Part shown: positions 1-8,427 of the stretch, piece by piece
How positions within the stretch are numbered: position 1 is the stretch's first letter
Layout: each line of letters begins with the position of its first letter
Origin: Treponema sp.
GTDB taxonomy: Bacteria; Spirochaetota; Spirochaetia; Treponematales; Breznakiellaceae
Assembly (NCBI GenBank): GCA_009782495.1
Contig: WRIX01000004.1
Span: forward strand, 18,033 to 51,268
Reading direction: 5' to 3'
Length of the DNA: 33,236 bases
The notes under the pieces: generated by a model
Told to the model about the DNA's origin: nothing
Database searches by the model: none
The model's input: the letters and a program-made list of their open reading frames with translations, nothing else
Position numbers and translations under genes: made by a program

Positions 1-3000
1 TCGACAAATTCAGGACAGATCGATTTATTAGGAACTGCCGGAATTACCGGTTCAGGTAGTATTAACACCGGAGCCGGGGCGGCAATCAATTTAACGTCAA
101 GTGGCGGAGCAGTGAACGAAAGCGGTATATTGACGGGAACAGCGCTAACGGTAAATGCTAACGCCGGTATAATACTTGAAGGAAATAATCTAATAAACGG
201 AACGGCCTCGTTAAATAATACCACTGGATTGCCACTTGCAGGAGATATTAGTTTTAATAATACAATTTCCACTGGGACACTTCAGCTAACAGCAGCCAAT
301 AATACCGCAAATGGGAATATAGGAGTAACTAACAAAAATCCTCTTACTACAGGTGTTATTATTGCCGGTTCTGTGGGTTCACGCGGTAATGTGGATATTA
401 CTAATGAGAATACCATTATTGTAAACGGAAATATAACAGCGGACGAAGTAACGCTAATAACTGACAATGACTCCGGCGATTTAATTAATAACATAACGAT
501 TTCTGATGATATTAGCGGAATTGTTTCTAAACTTACCATTATTTCCGGTGATCTATATGGCGCATATGATTACTGCGGGACAGTTACTATTAGCAATCCT
601 ATTACCTTGACTGATGGTGCGGCAGAAATTGAAATATCTGCAGGTGTAATTACCGGCAGTGGAAACCTAAGCGCCGCCGGCGGTGTTTCTTTTTTACTGG
701 ATGAGTTCAATACTTACACAGGAAGTATTTCAGATTCATTTTCCATTGGGCCGCGCCACAGAGCTGATCTTATTTATTATACAACACTCCCATCTCTCCT
801 GGGTACTCATCTTCCTGCTGATGCAGTTCAGGTTTCTTCCAGCGCTTATAGCGGTGATTTTAATTTTACAGATTTCACTAATGTGTATCTGGTTAATGTA
901 AGTGATAGTAATGTTGGCAGAACTGTGACAGTAAACGCCTCAGGTATTATTGAATTTTACGATAGTTATACATACAATCCTGTTACTCCGAGTCCCAATC
1001 CTCATTTAAATTTAACTGGCAATGGAGGTATACGAACTTATCACCCTGATACAATTACTCCTGGTACTACTGTAATTAATATTAATACTCCTTTTACAAC
1101 AAATACTCCATTAGACGCTACACAGCCTCTTACAATTTCCGCCGGACACCTTTCAATCAGTGCAAATGGAATTATCTTGGGAGGTAATGTAAATGGGGCT
1201 CCCGCTAGCGTCCATAACCTTCTCCTTGATACGACCAGAGCTGCTGGGTATGCTATTAATGTTGTAGGAAATATAGGTAATGTCAACCCTTTGGGTAATA
1301 TTGAAGTCCGAAGTATAAATCCAAGCAATACCACTACACCCACAATTTCCTGGGGGGTATATTTTGGCGGTACGATAACAGCAAGAAGTTACAAACAAAC
1401 CGGAACAGGTGGGACAGGCGGGAACGGTTCAACTTACATTAATGGAACTCAGAGTTACAATCCTGTAAGCGGCAACGCATTTGAGTTTGAAGGATATGAT
1501 TTAACTGTCATCAGTACCATGGGTACAACTGGCACTCCAATAGGCCCCATCTTGATTAACAATGCGAATGTTGTCCAGTTTGATGACGAAATCTGGGCTG
1601 GTAGTTTCACTCAAAGTGCCGCAAACATAACAACCGGTGCTACAAGTTTTGACAGTACCCAAACTTATTCCGGGAATTTTACCTTTACCGGAAGAGTATT
1701 AAATGTAAATAACAGTCTTAATACCGGCGGGGATATTACCATAACCAATTCCGGAACGTTTACCAAAGGTGTATCGACAACACAACATATTGTTGCAACC
1801 GGAGTATTTTTGCAGAATGGTGCGGGAGAAAACACTATAGGTGCAAATATTACCGCCAGCGCGATTACATTTAGCAATCTTGTTGAATTGAGCGCAAATG
1901 CTGTATTTGCAACTACAGGTAACGGTAATATTGTCTTGTCTGGAAACAGTACAGGGACAGTAGCAACTGCCGACACTTCAGGTGCAGACAGAAATCTGAC
2001 GCTCACTGCCGCAGGAACTGGTACTATTACCTTGGGTTCGCCATCGGCCCCATCAACAGGAAATACTGTTGACCTGGGAACCGGTACCTTGACTGTAACG
2101 GCATCTACGGTAACAACTGCAGCTGCTGTACCGCTGAACATCGGCACCGGAATAACCACTGCAACCAACCTGACCATCAACAACGGAACTAGTTTTGATC
2201 CCAAAGAGGTACTGACCGTGTGGGGAGATACTACCAACAACGGTACGATTAATGCGGCGACTCCTTCTTCTGGCAACGACAGTATTTTCTTTAACGGAGA
2301 TTACAATGGTTCAAGCGGTACAATTGTTGATACTGGCAACTCAAATAGAATAGTTTTTAACGGTGAAATTGCTGCAGTAGGAACCTTTAACAACACTACC
2401 GATACACTAGTGTTAAAAGGGCAGTATACCCCATCTGGAACCGATCAAGAGTTCAGCCACAATACAAGTACACCTTTATATATTGTTAGAATAGAGAACA
2501 GAAACAGTACCAGTACAGGTATTAATACCGTTCGATTGGAGTCCGATGTTGTTCAAACGGACAATGGCACAGGAGGGGAGTTGTATTTTGACATGACTCC
2601 AAATACATCGGCCGGCCCCAAGCTCTACACCACTGCCAATTACACATGGCGAATGGGAACAGGTACACCTCCTACAACTCCATCTCCCCCAGCGCCTTTT
2701 GGTTATGGCTTTGTAAATTATAAAGGTGAAGTTGTTTTTGATCCGGGGAGCGAGCTTCATACTCAGGATTTTCTGGCTCCTCAAACAGGGTCGCCATCGC
2801 CATACACCTATACCTTTAATGGGCCCGCATCAATATGGGCTGCCGGAAATGTTGATATTCGGGATGATAATCCCGGCAATGTTTTTATTACCACCGCACC
2901 AGATGAACTGAATATCTTTACCCTGGTTATGAACGGCGGAGGGTCTGTGCAATCCCTCCATTGTGAGCAGATAGGTAGTACCTCACATGCGGCTATCGGT

Positions 3001-5772
3001 TCGCTCCGCCTTACAGGATCTGCCCAGGTGAGAATAATAAACAGCATCGAAATTCAGGGGGATGTGCTTATTGAACCTGGTACGACTTTATTTGCAGGAT
3101 ACCCTGGAAACAGTATTACTATTCATGTTACTGGCTACCATAATCCAGCCGCCAAAATCGATCGGGGAGCAAATTGGTTCCAAACACTTCCTGTTGTAGT
3201 GGATCCCGGCCCGCCGGAAGAAGTTGTTTTAGGTATTGGACCAAGTGGTACTTTTGTACCATATAACAGTACAGTAGAATTCGGTTCCAAAACTTCAACC
3301 ATTCCTCCAAGTTGGGATGGGAGGACATTTAGAATAAGCGGAAATACAACCTGGTATAATTTATTCTGTTATGAACCCAAGGCGGACTTGCTCTTTTCCA
3401 ATTATGGTGTGACCGATTTGCATGAACATACTATACATAATAGATTTGAAGTGGAGCCCCGGCGCGCTAACGGTGATCTTTACGGTTCGGCTGGTGATAT
3501 CACCAATATGATTAAAATTTCAAGACTTACCTTTACACAACTTACACCTGTTACCAATAATGTAATCGGAATTTATGGTCCTCCTACGATTCCAAATAAT
3601 GATTTCTGGTACTTTAGGCTGGGTCCCGGAGCGGAACTGTTCTTTAATTTTGTGTTTCTTAATTACAGCTATTCACAGCGGCGCATTCCTCTTCCTTACG
3701 GGGATCCGGCGCAATTTTTGGTAATTGCCACCCCTTACTATAATCGTGATCCGGATAATTCCAATCTGTACGATCCCCGGGTTCCGGGCGGCAACCTCAT
3801 CACAGCAGGAGAATATTCCTATTATAACGTTAACTGGTTTGTGGCCAATAACTTTTTCTACAGTTTTACGGAAGATTCCACCGGAAACGGCAAAATTGAC
3901 CGCATCCGTGCACAGGCTGCCTTTGAACTTATGGACGGAAGTGATACATCACCGGAAACGGGCTACGAAGCATTCCAGTATTTTAAAGTAATCGTGGACG
4001 GATACGAAATTGATACATCCCGGGGTTATAACAATACAGGTTATGACCGGGTACCGGGCGCCACAGACTGTATCTATATATATGTTAAAGAAAAACCTTC
4101 TTCCGATGGCGGGGAAACCCCAACCTGGCGAATAGAAAGAAACCAAAGCCTTATGGATGCTACTACTAAATCCATATTCATTGGAGAGCCTGCTCACGGT
4201 GATCATCAAACATCCGATACGGTACCTCCCAGAATCAATTATGCCTTTGCTCTGCCTGGACATACGGAACAGTTTTTCCAGTTATCCGAACTGGTGAACA
4301 ACGGTGATATTACGTCATCCATAAATAGTGGGACTTTGACGCCTCTTGGGCGGGGAGAATTCCTTGTCGATATTTCGGCTTATGACCTTAACCAACTTGT
4401 GACAGGGAACGAGTCTTTTGACCTGGATAATGTACGGGATAGGGCGGGTTTTATCAGAGACAGACGATCCGAGCCGGGAGTCCTCTATGCATATCAGTAC
4501 CCTTCTCCCAAATATCCGAAGGACTGGGATTATTCGGATTATATAGAAGTTCGGGGCTGGTACGATCAGGTCAATATGGGGAACAGTGTTTCGTTTATGC
4601 CGATTACAAATGACCCGGGCGATCTGCCTCCGATCAGGGAGTGGTATTATGATGCTGCTAACCCCAATAATAGCAGTTATCCCTCTTACTCTTCCTCCTT
4701 TGTTGGACCCGATCCGAAACTGGGAAACAGGATGTTTGGAAAAACAAATGGTTTAACCGCTGCTGCTGCTGATTATGGAAAGGGACGGCACCGGGTAACG
4801 GACATGCTTATTTCCATTCCGCCCAATAATCTGGGTGATACCGCACAACATGATTATTTCTTTATTTGGCCTCTTTGGGCAAAATATGCATCTGAGGGTT
4901 CCAATCTTGATGATTTGCTTGGGAATACACTGCATCCCGGTTACGGTTATATGGGACATGACGGCAGTAACATTATTGATTCCTCGATTATCTGGGATTT
5001 TACCGGCAAACGTTTTCTGGAAAGGGATGATATTGTAATGCAATCCAGGATAAGCGATGGTTTTTCTGCCGCAGTCTCTCCCGTAACAATATTCTATAAT
5101 ACCGGTCCTTCCGATTACTACAGAGCTACAACTGTTCATGGTTCCGTAGGTCTTTGGCATCCGTATCAAGGTCTGTTGACTCCGCCGCTTTCTAAATCAT
5201 ATATTGAATTCTTTAACATGGTTCCCTATACCTTTCCTAATAAGAATAGCCCTTCTCCTGATGACGTTGGGAATAATTTGTTCAACCATTCCTTTGATAA
5301 GTCTTATTTTCCCGGCAATGCTACAGTAGAATTCTATTATCATCTGGATGTGAGTGATGAGAATCTTCTGGCAGCCCGCCTTGATGTACCGCCGGGAACC
5401 GATCCATCTACATTAAAAGGTCAACCCTGGTACCGCTGGGTTCGGCCCTTCACCTTCGGCATCCACGACATTACCCGACAGCGCGGCGGTGTAACGATAC
5501 TTAACAATGTAATCAACTCCAACAACCGCGAAAGGGTTTATGTGGATTATAAACCGGAAAGCTCAGGCCGGGTTACAATTCAGGTCTTTACCCTGGACGG
5601 AAACCTGGTCAAAATTCTAAAGAGGGGATCTGAAACCGCAGACGGTAAATACCACCGTGTCTCCTGGGACGGTACCAATGAGGGCGGCCGTCCTGTAGCA
5701 CGGGGCATGTACTTTATCCGCGTTGTAGCGCCCGGCATCGACGAGATCAGAAAGGTTATGGTGGTTAAGTAA
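1..5772 (+). CDS. Giant repetitive surface/adhesin-like protein, 5' end outside window
   Basis: The frame is open from base 1; the GTG at 112 in the ORF track is only the first possible start inside the window, so the true start lies upstream. About 1923 residues are visible. The first ~730 are Thr/Asn/Gly/Ser-rich repeats of the type seen in filamentous haemagglutinin-like beta-helix proteins (for example TGNGNIVLSGNSTGTV). The middle is aromatic and Pro/Asp-rich without a family I recognise. The last ~75 residues (RVTIQVFTLDGNLVKILKRG ... WDGTNEGGRPVARGMYFIRV) match the FlgD Ig-like domain that often closes large exported spirochaete and Bacteroidetes proteins. It is probably surface-exposed or secreted; ligand unknown. 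The stop is 24 bases before the era ATG. Family-level call is good, function is inference. Confidence 0.8.
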   Translation, partial: STNSGQIDLLGTAGITGSGSINTGAGAAINLTSSGGAVNESGILTGTALTVNANAGIILEGNNLINGTASLNNTTGLPLAGDISFNNTISTGTLQLTAANNTANGNIGVTNKNPLTTGVIIAGSVGSRGNVDITNENTIIVNGNITADEVTLITDNDSGDLINNITISDDISGIVSKLTIISGDLYGAYDYCGTVTISNPITLTDGAAEIEISAGVITGSGNLSAAGGVSFLLDEFNTYTGSISDSFSIGPRHRADLIYYTTLPSLLGTHLPADAVQVSSSAYSGDFNFTDFTNVYLVNVSDSNVGRTVTVNASGIIEFYDSYTYNPVTPSPNPHLNLTGNGGIRTYHPDTITPGTTVININTPFTTNTPLDATQPLTISAGHLSISANGIILGGNVNGAPASVHNLLLDTTRAAGYAINVVGNIGNVNPLGNIEVRSINPSNTTTPTISWGVYFGGTITARSYKQTGTGGTGGNGSTYINGTQSYNPVSGNAFEFEGYDLTVISTMGTTGTPIGPILINNANVVQFDDEIWAGSFTQSAANITTGATSFDSTQTYSGNFTFTGRVLNVNNSLNTGGDITITNSGTFTKGVSTTQHIVATGVFLQNGAGENTIGANITASAITFSNLVELSANAVFATTGNGNIVLSGNSTGTVATADTSGADRNLTLTAAGTGTITLGSPSAPSTGNTVDLGTGTLTVTASTVTTAAAVPLNIGTGITTATNLTINNGTSFDPKEVLTVWGDTTNNGTINAATPSSGNDSIFFNGDYNGSSGTIVDTGNSNRIVFNGEIAAVGTFNNTTDTLVLKGQYTPSGTDQEFSHNTSTPLYIVRIENRNSTSTGINTVRLESDVVQTDNGTGGELYFDMTPNTSAGPKLYTTANYTWRMGTGTPPTTPSPPAPFGYGFVNYKGEVVFDPGSELHTQDFLAPQTGSPSPYTYTFNGPASIWAAGNVDIRDDNPGNVFITTAPDELNIFTLVMNGGGSVQSLHCEQIGSTSHAAIGSLRLTGSAQVRIINSIEIQGDVLIEPGTTLFAGYPGNSITIHVTGYHNPAAKIDRGANWFQTLPVVVDPGPPEEVVLGIGPSGTFVPYNSTVEFGSKTSTIPPSWDGRTFRISGNTTWYNLFCYEPKADLLFSNYGVTDLHEHTIHNRFEVEPRRANGDLYGSAGDITNMIKISRLTFTQLTPVTNNVIGIYGPPTIPNNDFWYFRLGPGAELFFNFVFLNYSYSQRRIPLPYGDPAQFLVIATPYYNRDPDNSNLYDPRVPGGNLITAGEYSYYNVNWFVANNFFYSFTEDSTGNGKIDRIRAQAAFELMDGSDTSPETGYEAFQYFKVIVDGYEIDTSRGYNNTGYDRVPGATDCIYIYVKEKPSSDGGETPTWRIERNQSLMDATTKSIFIGEPAHGDHQTSDTVPPRINYAFALPGHTEQFFQLSELVNNGDITSSINSGTLTPLGRGEFLVDISAYDLNQLVTGNESFDLDNVRDRAGFIRDRRSEPGVLYAYQYPSPKYPKDWDYSDYIEVRGWYDQVNMGNSVSFMPITNDPGDLPPIREWYYDAANPNNSSYPSYSSSFVGPDPKLGNRMFGKTNGLTAAAADYGKGRHRVTDMLISIPPNNLGDTAQHDYFFIWPLWAKYASEGSNLDDLLGNTLHPGYGYMGHDGSNIIDSSIIWDFTGKRFLERDDIVMQSRISDGFSAAVSPVTIFYNTGPSDYYRATTVHGSVGLWHPYQGLLTPPLSKSYIEFFNMVPYTFPNKNSPSPDDVGNNLFNHSFDKSYFPGNATVEFYYHLDVSDENLLAARLDVPPGTDPSTLKGQPWYRWVRPFTFGIHDITRQRGGVTILNNVINSNNRERVYVDYKPESSGRVTIQVFTLDGNLVKILKRGSETADGKYHRVSWDGTNEGGRPVARGMYFIRVVAPGIDEIRKVMVVK

Positions 5773-5796
5773 TAATTGTTATTCTTTGATCAACAA

Positions 5797-6759
5797 ATGA
5801 ATACCGATCCCAGTCCCAAAAAAGCTGCTTTTGTTACTCTTCTGGGCCGTCCGTCTTCAGGCAAGTCTACACTGGTAAACCGGCTGTGTGGAGAACGGGT
5901 TGCCATTGTAAGTCCCGTACCGCAAACCACGCGTAACGCAATCCGCGGTATTGTGAACAGCGGGCAGGGTCAGTTGGTGCTGGTAGATACGCCGGGGATA
6001 CATCAATCCACCAAAAAATTTAATCAACATCTTACCGGCACTGCATTTCGTGCTGCATCCGAATCCGATCTGATTCTCTATGTACTGGACGCTTCCCGTG
6101 CTCCAGGTCCCGAAGAAGAAGCAATAGCAGAAAGGTGCCGGGCGCTTGTTTTGGAAACAGATAACCGGATACCGCTTGTAGTTACGGTAACTAAAATGGA
6201 TCTGGATTCTTCTGATTTGGAACGTGCCCTGGAATTTCTGAATGTCCGGTTTCCTCTGCTGGAAAAGAAATACATAATTCCCATATCGGCTCAACAGAAC
6301 GAAGGAATGGACAGGCTCCTTTCTGCACTCCTGGAACTTGCTCCTGCGGGTGAAGCTTTTTACCCCGAAGACTGCTATACCGATCAGGAAATTGATTTCC
6401 GCATTGCCGAAATTATCAGAGGGGCGGCAATACGTTTTCTGCATCAGGAATTGCCGCATTCGATATATGTGGAAGTAGCGGATCGGGAGCTGCGTTCGCC
6501 GGAAAAAAGCAACGGTGATAACAGTGACACACAACGTACAATGCGTTTGTGGGTGCGCGCCTTTATAATCTGTGAACGGGAATCGCAGAAAGGAATGATT
6601 GTCGGAAAGGGCGGAAAAATTATCAAGGCCATTGGCGAGATATCCCGCAAAGAGTTAAACCGTATCTTTGACTGGAAAATTGATCTTGACCTGCGGGTAA
6701 AGACCGGTAAAGACTGGCGCCACAATGACAGGATACTGCAGAAAATACTCGACAGATAG
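5797..6759 (+). CDS. era: GTPase Era, 16S rRNA/30S assembly factor
   Basis: Era binds the 3' end of 16S rRNA and assists 30S subunit maturation. The P-loop GRPSSGKST (residues about 17-25), switch QTTRNAIRGI, DTPGI (G3), TKMD (G4) and ISAQ (G5) are all present. They are followed by a C-terminal KH domain with IVGKGGKIIKAIGE. Length (320 aa) is normal for Era, with a short acidic insert (EKSNGDNSDTQ) before the KH domain. I prefer the ATG at 5797 to the TTG at 5776 proposed by the ORF track, because family members begin close to the P-loop; neither start has a clear Shine-Dalgarno. It follows the surface-protein gene closely and converges on the thrH-type gene across a palindromic repeat. Confidence 0.95.
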   Translation: MNTDPSPKKAAFVTLLGRPSSGKSTLVNRLCGERVAIVSPVPQTTRNAIRGIVNSGQGQLVLVDTPGIHQSTKKFNQHLTGTAFRAASESDLILYVLDASRAPGPEEEAIAERCRALVLETDNRIPLVVTVTKMDLDSSDLERALEFLNVRFPLLEKKYIIPISAQQNEGMDRLLSALLELAPAGEAFYPEDCYTDQEIDFRIAEIIRGAAIRFLHQELPHSIYVEVADRELRSPEKSNGDNSDTQRTMRLWVRAFIICERESQKGMIVGKGGKIIKAIGEISRKELNRIFDWKIDLDLRVKTGKDWRHNDRILQKILDR

Positions 6760-6773
6760 ATCTTTTTTGATAT

Positions 6774-6883
6774 TTTCTCGCAGAGGCGCAGGGAACGCAG
6801 AGTAGAATTTTAAGTAAAAAGGATTATCTATTTCTTATTTCTCTTTCCTTCTTTGCGTTCTCCGCGTCTCCGCGTGAGATAAT
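6774..6883. repeat. Imperfect inverted repeat of the GCGGAGACGCGGAGAACGC type
   Basis: The left arm (about 6774-6807, TTCTCGCAGAGGCGCAGGGAACGCAGAG) and the reverse complement of the right arm (about 6847-6883, TCTCACGCGGAGACGCGGAGAACGCAAAG) align over about 30 bases with a few mismatches. They are separated by about 40 AT-rich bases. It fills the gap between the convergent era and thrH-type genes, so the transcript would fold into a long hairpin that could end transcription in both directions. Similar (A/G)CGCAGAGNCGCAGNGAACGC repeats recur between genes in many unrelated bacterial genomes, as far as I recall. Confidence 0.7.
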
Positions 6884-7492
6884 TTACGAGGGTGTTAAAA
6901 AACGGTCAATTTCCCGTAATAGTTCATCGTAAGTGTCAACGCAGGGAAGGTCGGCACATTCGTTTCGTATTGTTTCCGGTGCGCGGAAAAGACAGCCTGC
7001 TTTAGCTTCTCTTATCATTGCAAGGTCGTTAAAGGAATCCCCTGCGGCAAATATTTCCATATTAAGAGAAGCAAGCGCCCGGACTGCGGATTGCTTGCCG
7101 TTTTTTTGTCTGAGTTTATAGCCTGTTATGTTTCCGTCTGCGGAACATTCAAGACTGTTGCAAAACAGCGTAGGATAATGGAGTTTTTTCATCAAAGGTT
7201 TGGCAAATTCTTCGTAGGTGTCGGAAAGGATGATAAACTGCGTTCGTTCACGGAGTTTTTCGGTAAATTCCAGCGCCCCCGGAAGAACGTCCATTTTGTC
7301 GATTACGTTTTGAATATCGTGCAGCTTTAAACCTTTCTTTTCCAGTAAATCAAGCCTGAAGCGCATGAGTTTGTCGTAATCGGGCTCGTCCCTTGTCGTC
7401 CGCCGCAGTTCGGGAATTCCCGTAGCTTCGGAAAAGGCAATCCAGATTTCGGGAACCAGTACGCCTTCAAGATCAAGACACACTAAATGCAT
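6884..7492 (-). CDS. thrH: Phosphoserine phosphatase / homoserine phosphotransferase (ThrH type, HAD superfamily)
   Basis: A HAD-fold enzyme that dephosphorylates phosphoserine and can transfer the phosphate to homoserine, linking serine and threonine synthesis. The nucleophile motif is the ThrH form DLEGVLVPEIW. Motif II is ILSDTYEEF and motif III/IV is AAGDSFNDLAMI. The ATG at 7492 gives MHLVCLDLEG, placing the DxE motif at the normal distance and giving 202 aa, the usual ThrH length. The ORF track start (7549) would add 19 residues and overlap birA. There is no Shine-Dalgarno; TACAGT lies exactly 6 nt before the ATG, suggesting a leaderless mRNA. Divergent from birA. Confidence 0.88.
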   Translation of the reverse strand: MHLVCLDLEGVLVPEIWIAFSEATGIPELRRTTRDEPDYDKLMRFRLDLLEKKGLKLHDIQNVIDKMDVLPGALEFTEKLRERTQFIILSDTYEEFAKPLMKKLHYPTLFCNSLECSADGNITGYKLRQKNGKQSAVRALASLNMEIFAAGDSFNDLAMIREAKAGCLFRAPETIRNECADLPCVDTYDELLREIDRFLTPS

Positions 7493-7498
7493 ATATGT

Positions 7499-7504
7499 AC
7501 TGTA
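7499..7504 (-). promoter_or_regulatory. Possible -10 element for a leaderless thrH transcript
   Basis: On the minus strand TACAGT is followed by six bases and then the ATG at 7492. No good -35 was found, and no ribosome binding site exists between, so this is weak evidence on its own. It gains weight from the same spacing at serS and the GH20 gene. Confidence 0.35.
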
Positions 7505-7539
7505 GCACAAAGTAAAAAACATGTATACATTTTTATCTG

Positions 7540-8382
7540 ATGGATACATTACAGATCAACAATCCCTTCGGCGCTCCGGTATACTGCAAACAAACAGTAA
7601 CCAGCACCATGGACGAAGCCCGTTTGCTTACAGAGGAAAAATCCGGTACGGTTATTGCCGCCGACAAGCAAAGCGCAGGCAGAGGCAGGTCGGGCCGTTA
7701 CTGGAGTATGAACAAGGGCGAAAACCTGTCTTTTACAATTAAGCTTTGTTACAGGTCTGTCGAAACAATTCCCCGCTGCCTTACGCTACGAACCGGCCTT
7801 GCCGTTGCCTGTGCTATCGAAGATTTTGCAGCTTTTGCTGCGGATTCGCGCAATTCACCGCTTGCCGGGAGGGTTTTTGTAAAATGGCCGAATGATGTTA
7901 TGCTGCTGGACAGGGAAGGACGGGGACGGAAAGCTGTTGGAATCCTTACAGAAGCCGAAAGCGGCAATGTGTATATCGGAATCGGGGTGAATGTTGCTCA
8001 AAGAACTTTTCCTCCGGAACTGGCTCAAAAAGCATGCAGCATCGGACAAGCGCTTTCGGAAGAAAATGATTATACTGATTTGGCGGCAGAACAACTTTCT
8101 GAAAAACGATTTGTCCTGCTGGAAAATATACTGATCCGTTTATTTGACGAATTAAAGACCACCGCAGGTGAATCTGATTGGCGGAAAAGACTGGAAGAAA
8201 AACTTTATATGAAAGACAGTAAAATAAACTTTATTCCGGGTGTGCCTGAAGAGCTGTCAAACAAACCGGTACAGGCCGTAAAAGGAACCCTGCTGGGAAT
8301 AGGGAAAGAAGGTGAAATCAGAATTTTGGAGGATACAGGGGAAGTAGTTTCTTTTTCTACCGGAGAACTGATGTTTATATGA
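7540..8382 (+). CDS. birA: Biotin--[acetyl-CoA carboxylase] ligase, monofunctional
   Basis: Attaches biotin to the carboxyl carrier protein through biotinyl-AMP. Visible motifs are TSTMDEA near residue 22, the biotin/ATP loop GRGRSGRYWS, KWPNDVML with the catalytic Lys, and GIGVNV. The C-terminal 45 residues form the small SH3-like domain (KGTLLGIGKEGEIRILEDTGEV). The N-terminal winged-helix DNA-binding domain of bifunctional BirA is absent, so it should not act as a biotin-operon repressor. Length 280 aa is normal for the short class. The first ATG, at 7540, has no Shine-Dalgarno. It is divergent from thrH, with starts only 47 bp apart. Confidence 0.92.
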   Translation: MDTLQINNPFGAPVYCKQTVTSTMDEARLLTEEKSGTVIAADKQSAGRGRSGRYWSMNKGENLSFTIKLCYRSVETIPRCLTLRTGLAVACAIEDFAAFAADSRNSPLAGRVFVKWPNDVMLLDREGRGRKAVGILTEAESGNVYIGIGVNVAQRTFPPELAQKACSIGQALSEENDYTDLAAEQLSEKRFVLLENILIRLFDELKTTAGESDWRKRLEEKLYMKDSKINFIPGVPEELSNKPVQAVKGTLLGIGKEGEIRILEDTGEVVSFSTGELMFI

Positions 8383-8392
8383 TTATATCCCC

Positions 8393-8421
8393 TTGTTGTA
8401 ACTCATACACTCAGGTAAAAT
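8393..8421 (+). promoter_or_regulatory. Promoter for serS, apparently giving a leaderless mRNA
   Basis: TTGTTG (8393-8398), a 17-base spacer, then TAAAAT (8416-8421), followed by only six bases (AAAACT) before the serS ATG at 8428. Transcription would start at or next to the start codon. There is no Shine-Dalgarno, which fits. Confidence 0.6.
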
Positions 8422-8427
8422 AAAACT

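Noticed and set aside
1665-2276. 203-aa minus-strand ORF inside the surface protein gene
   Set aside because: Its Val/Pro/Ala-rich composition is the complement of Thr/Asn/Gly repeat codons; no start signal or motif.
5857-6534. 225-aa minus-strand ORF opposite era
   Set aside because: Reads as low-information sequence with no motif; era on the other strand has every family motif, so this is a shadow.
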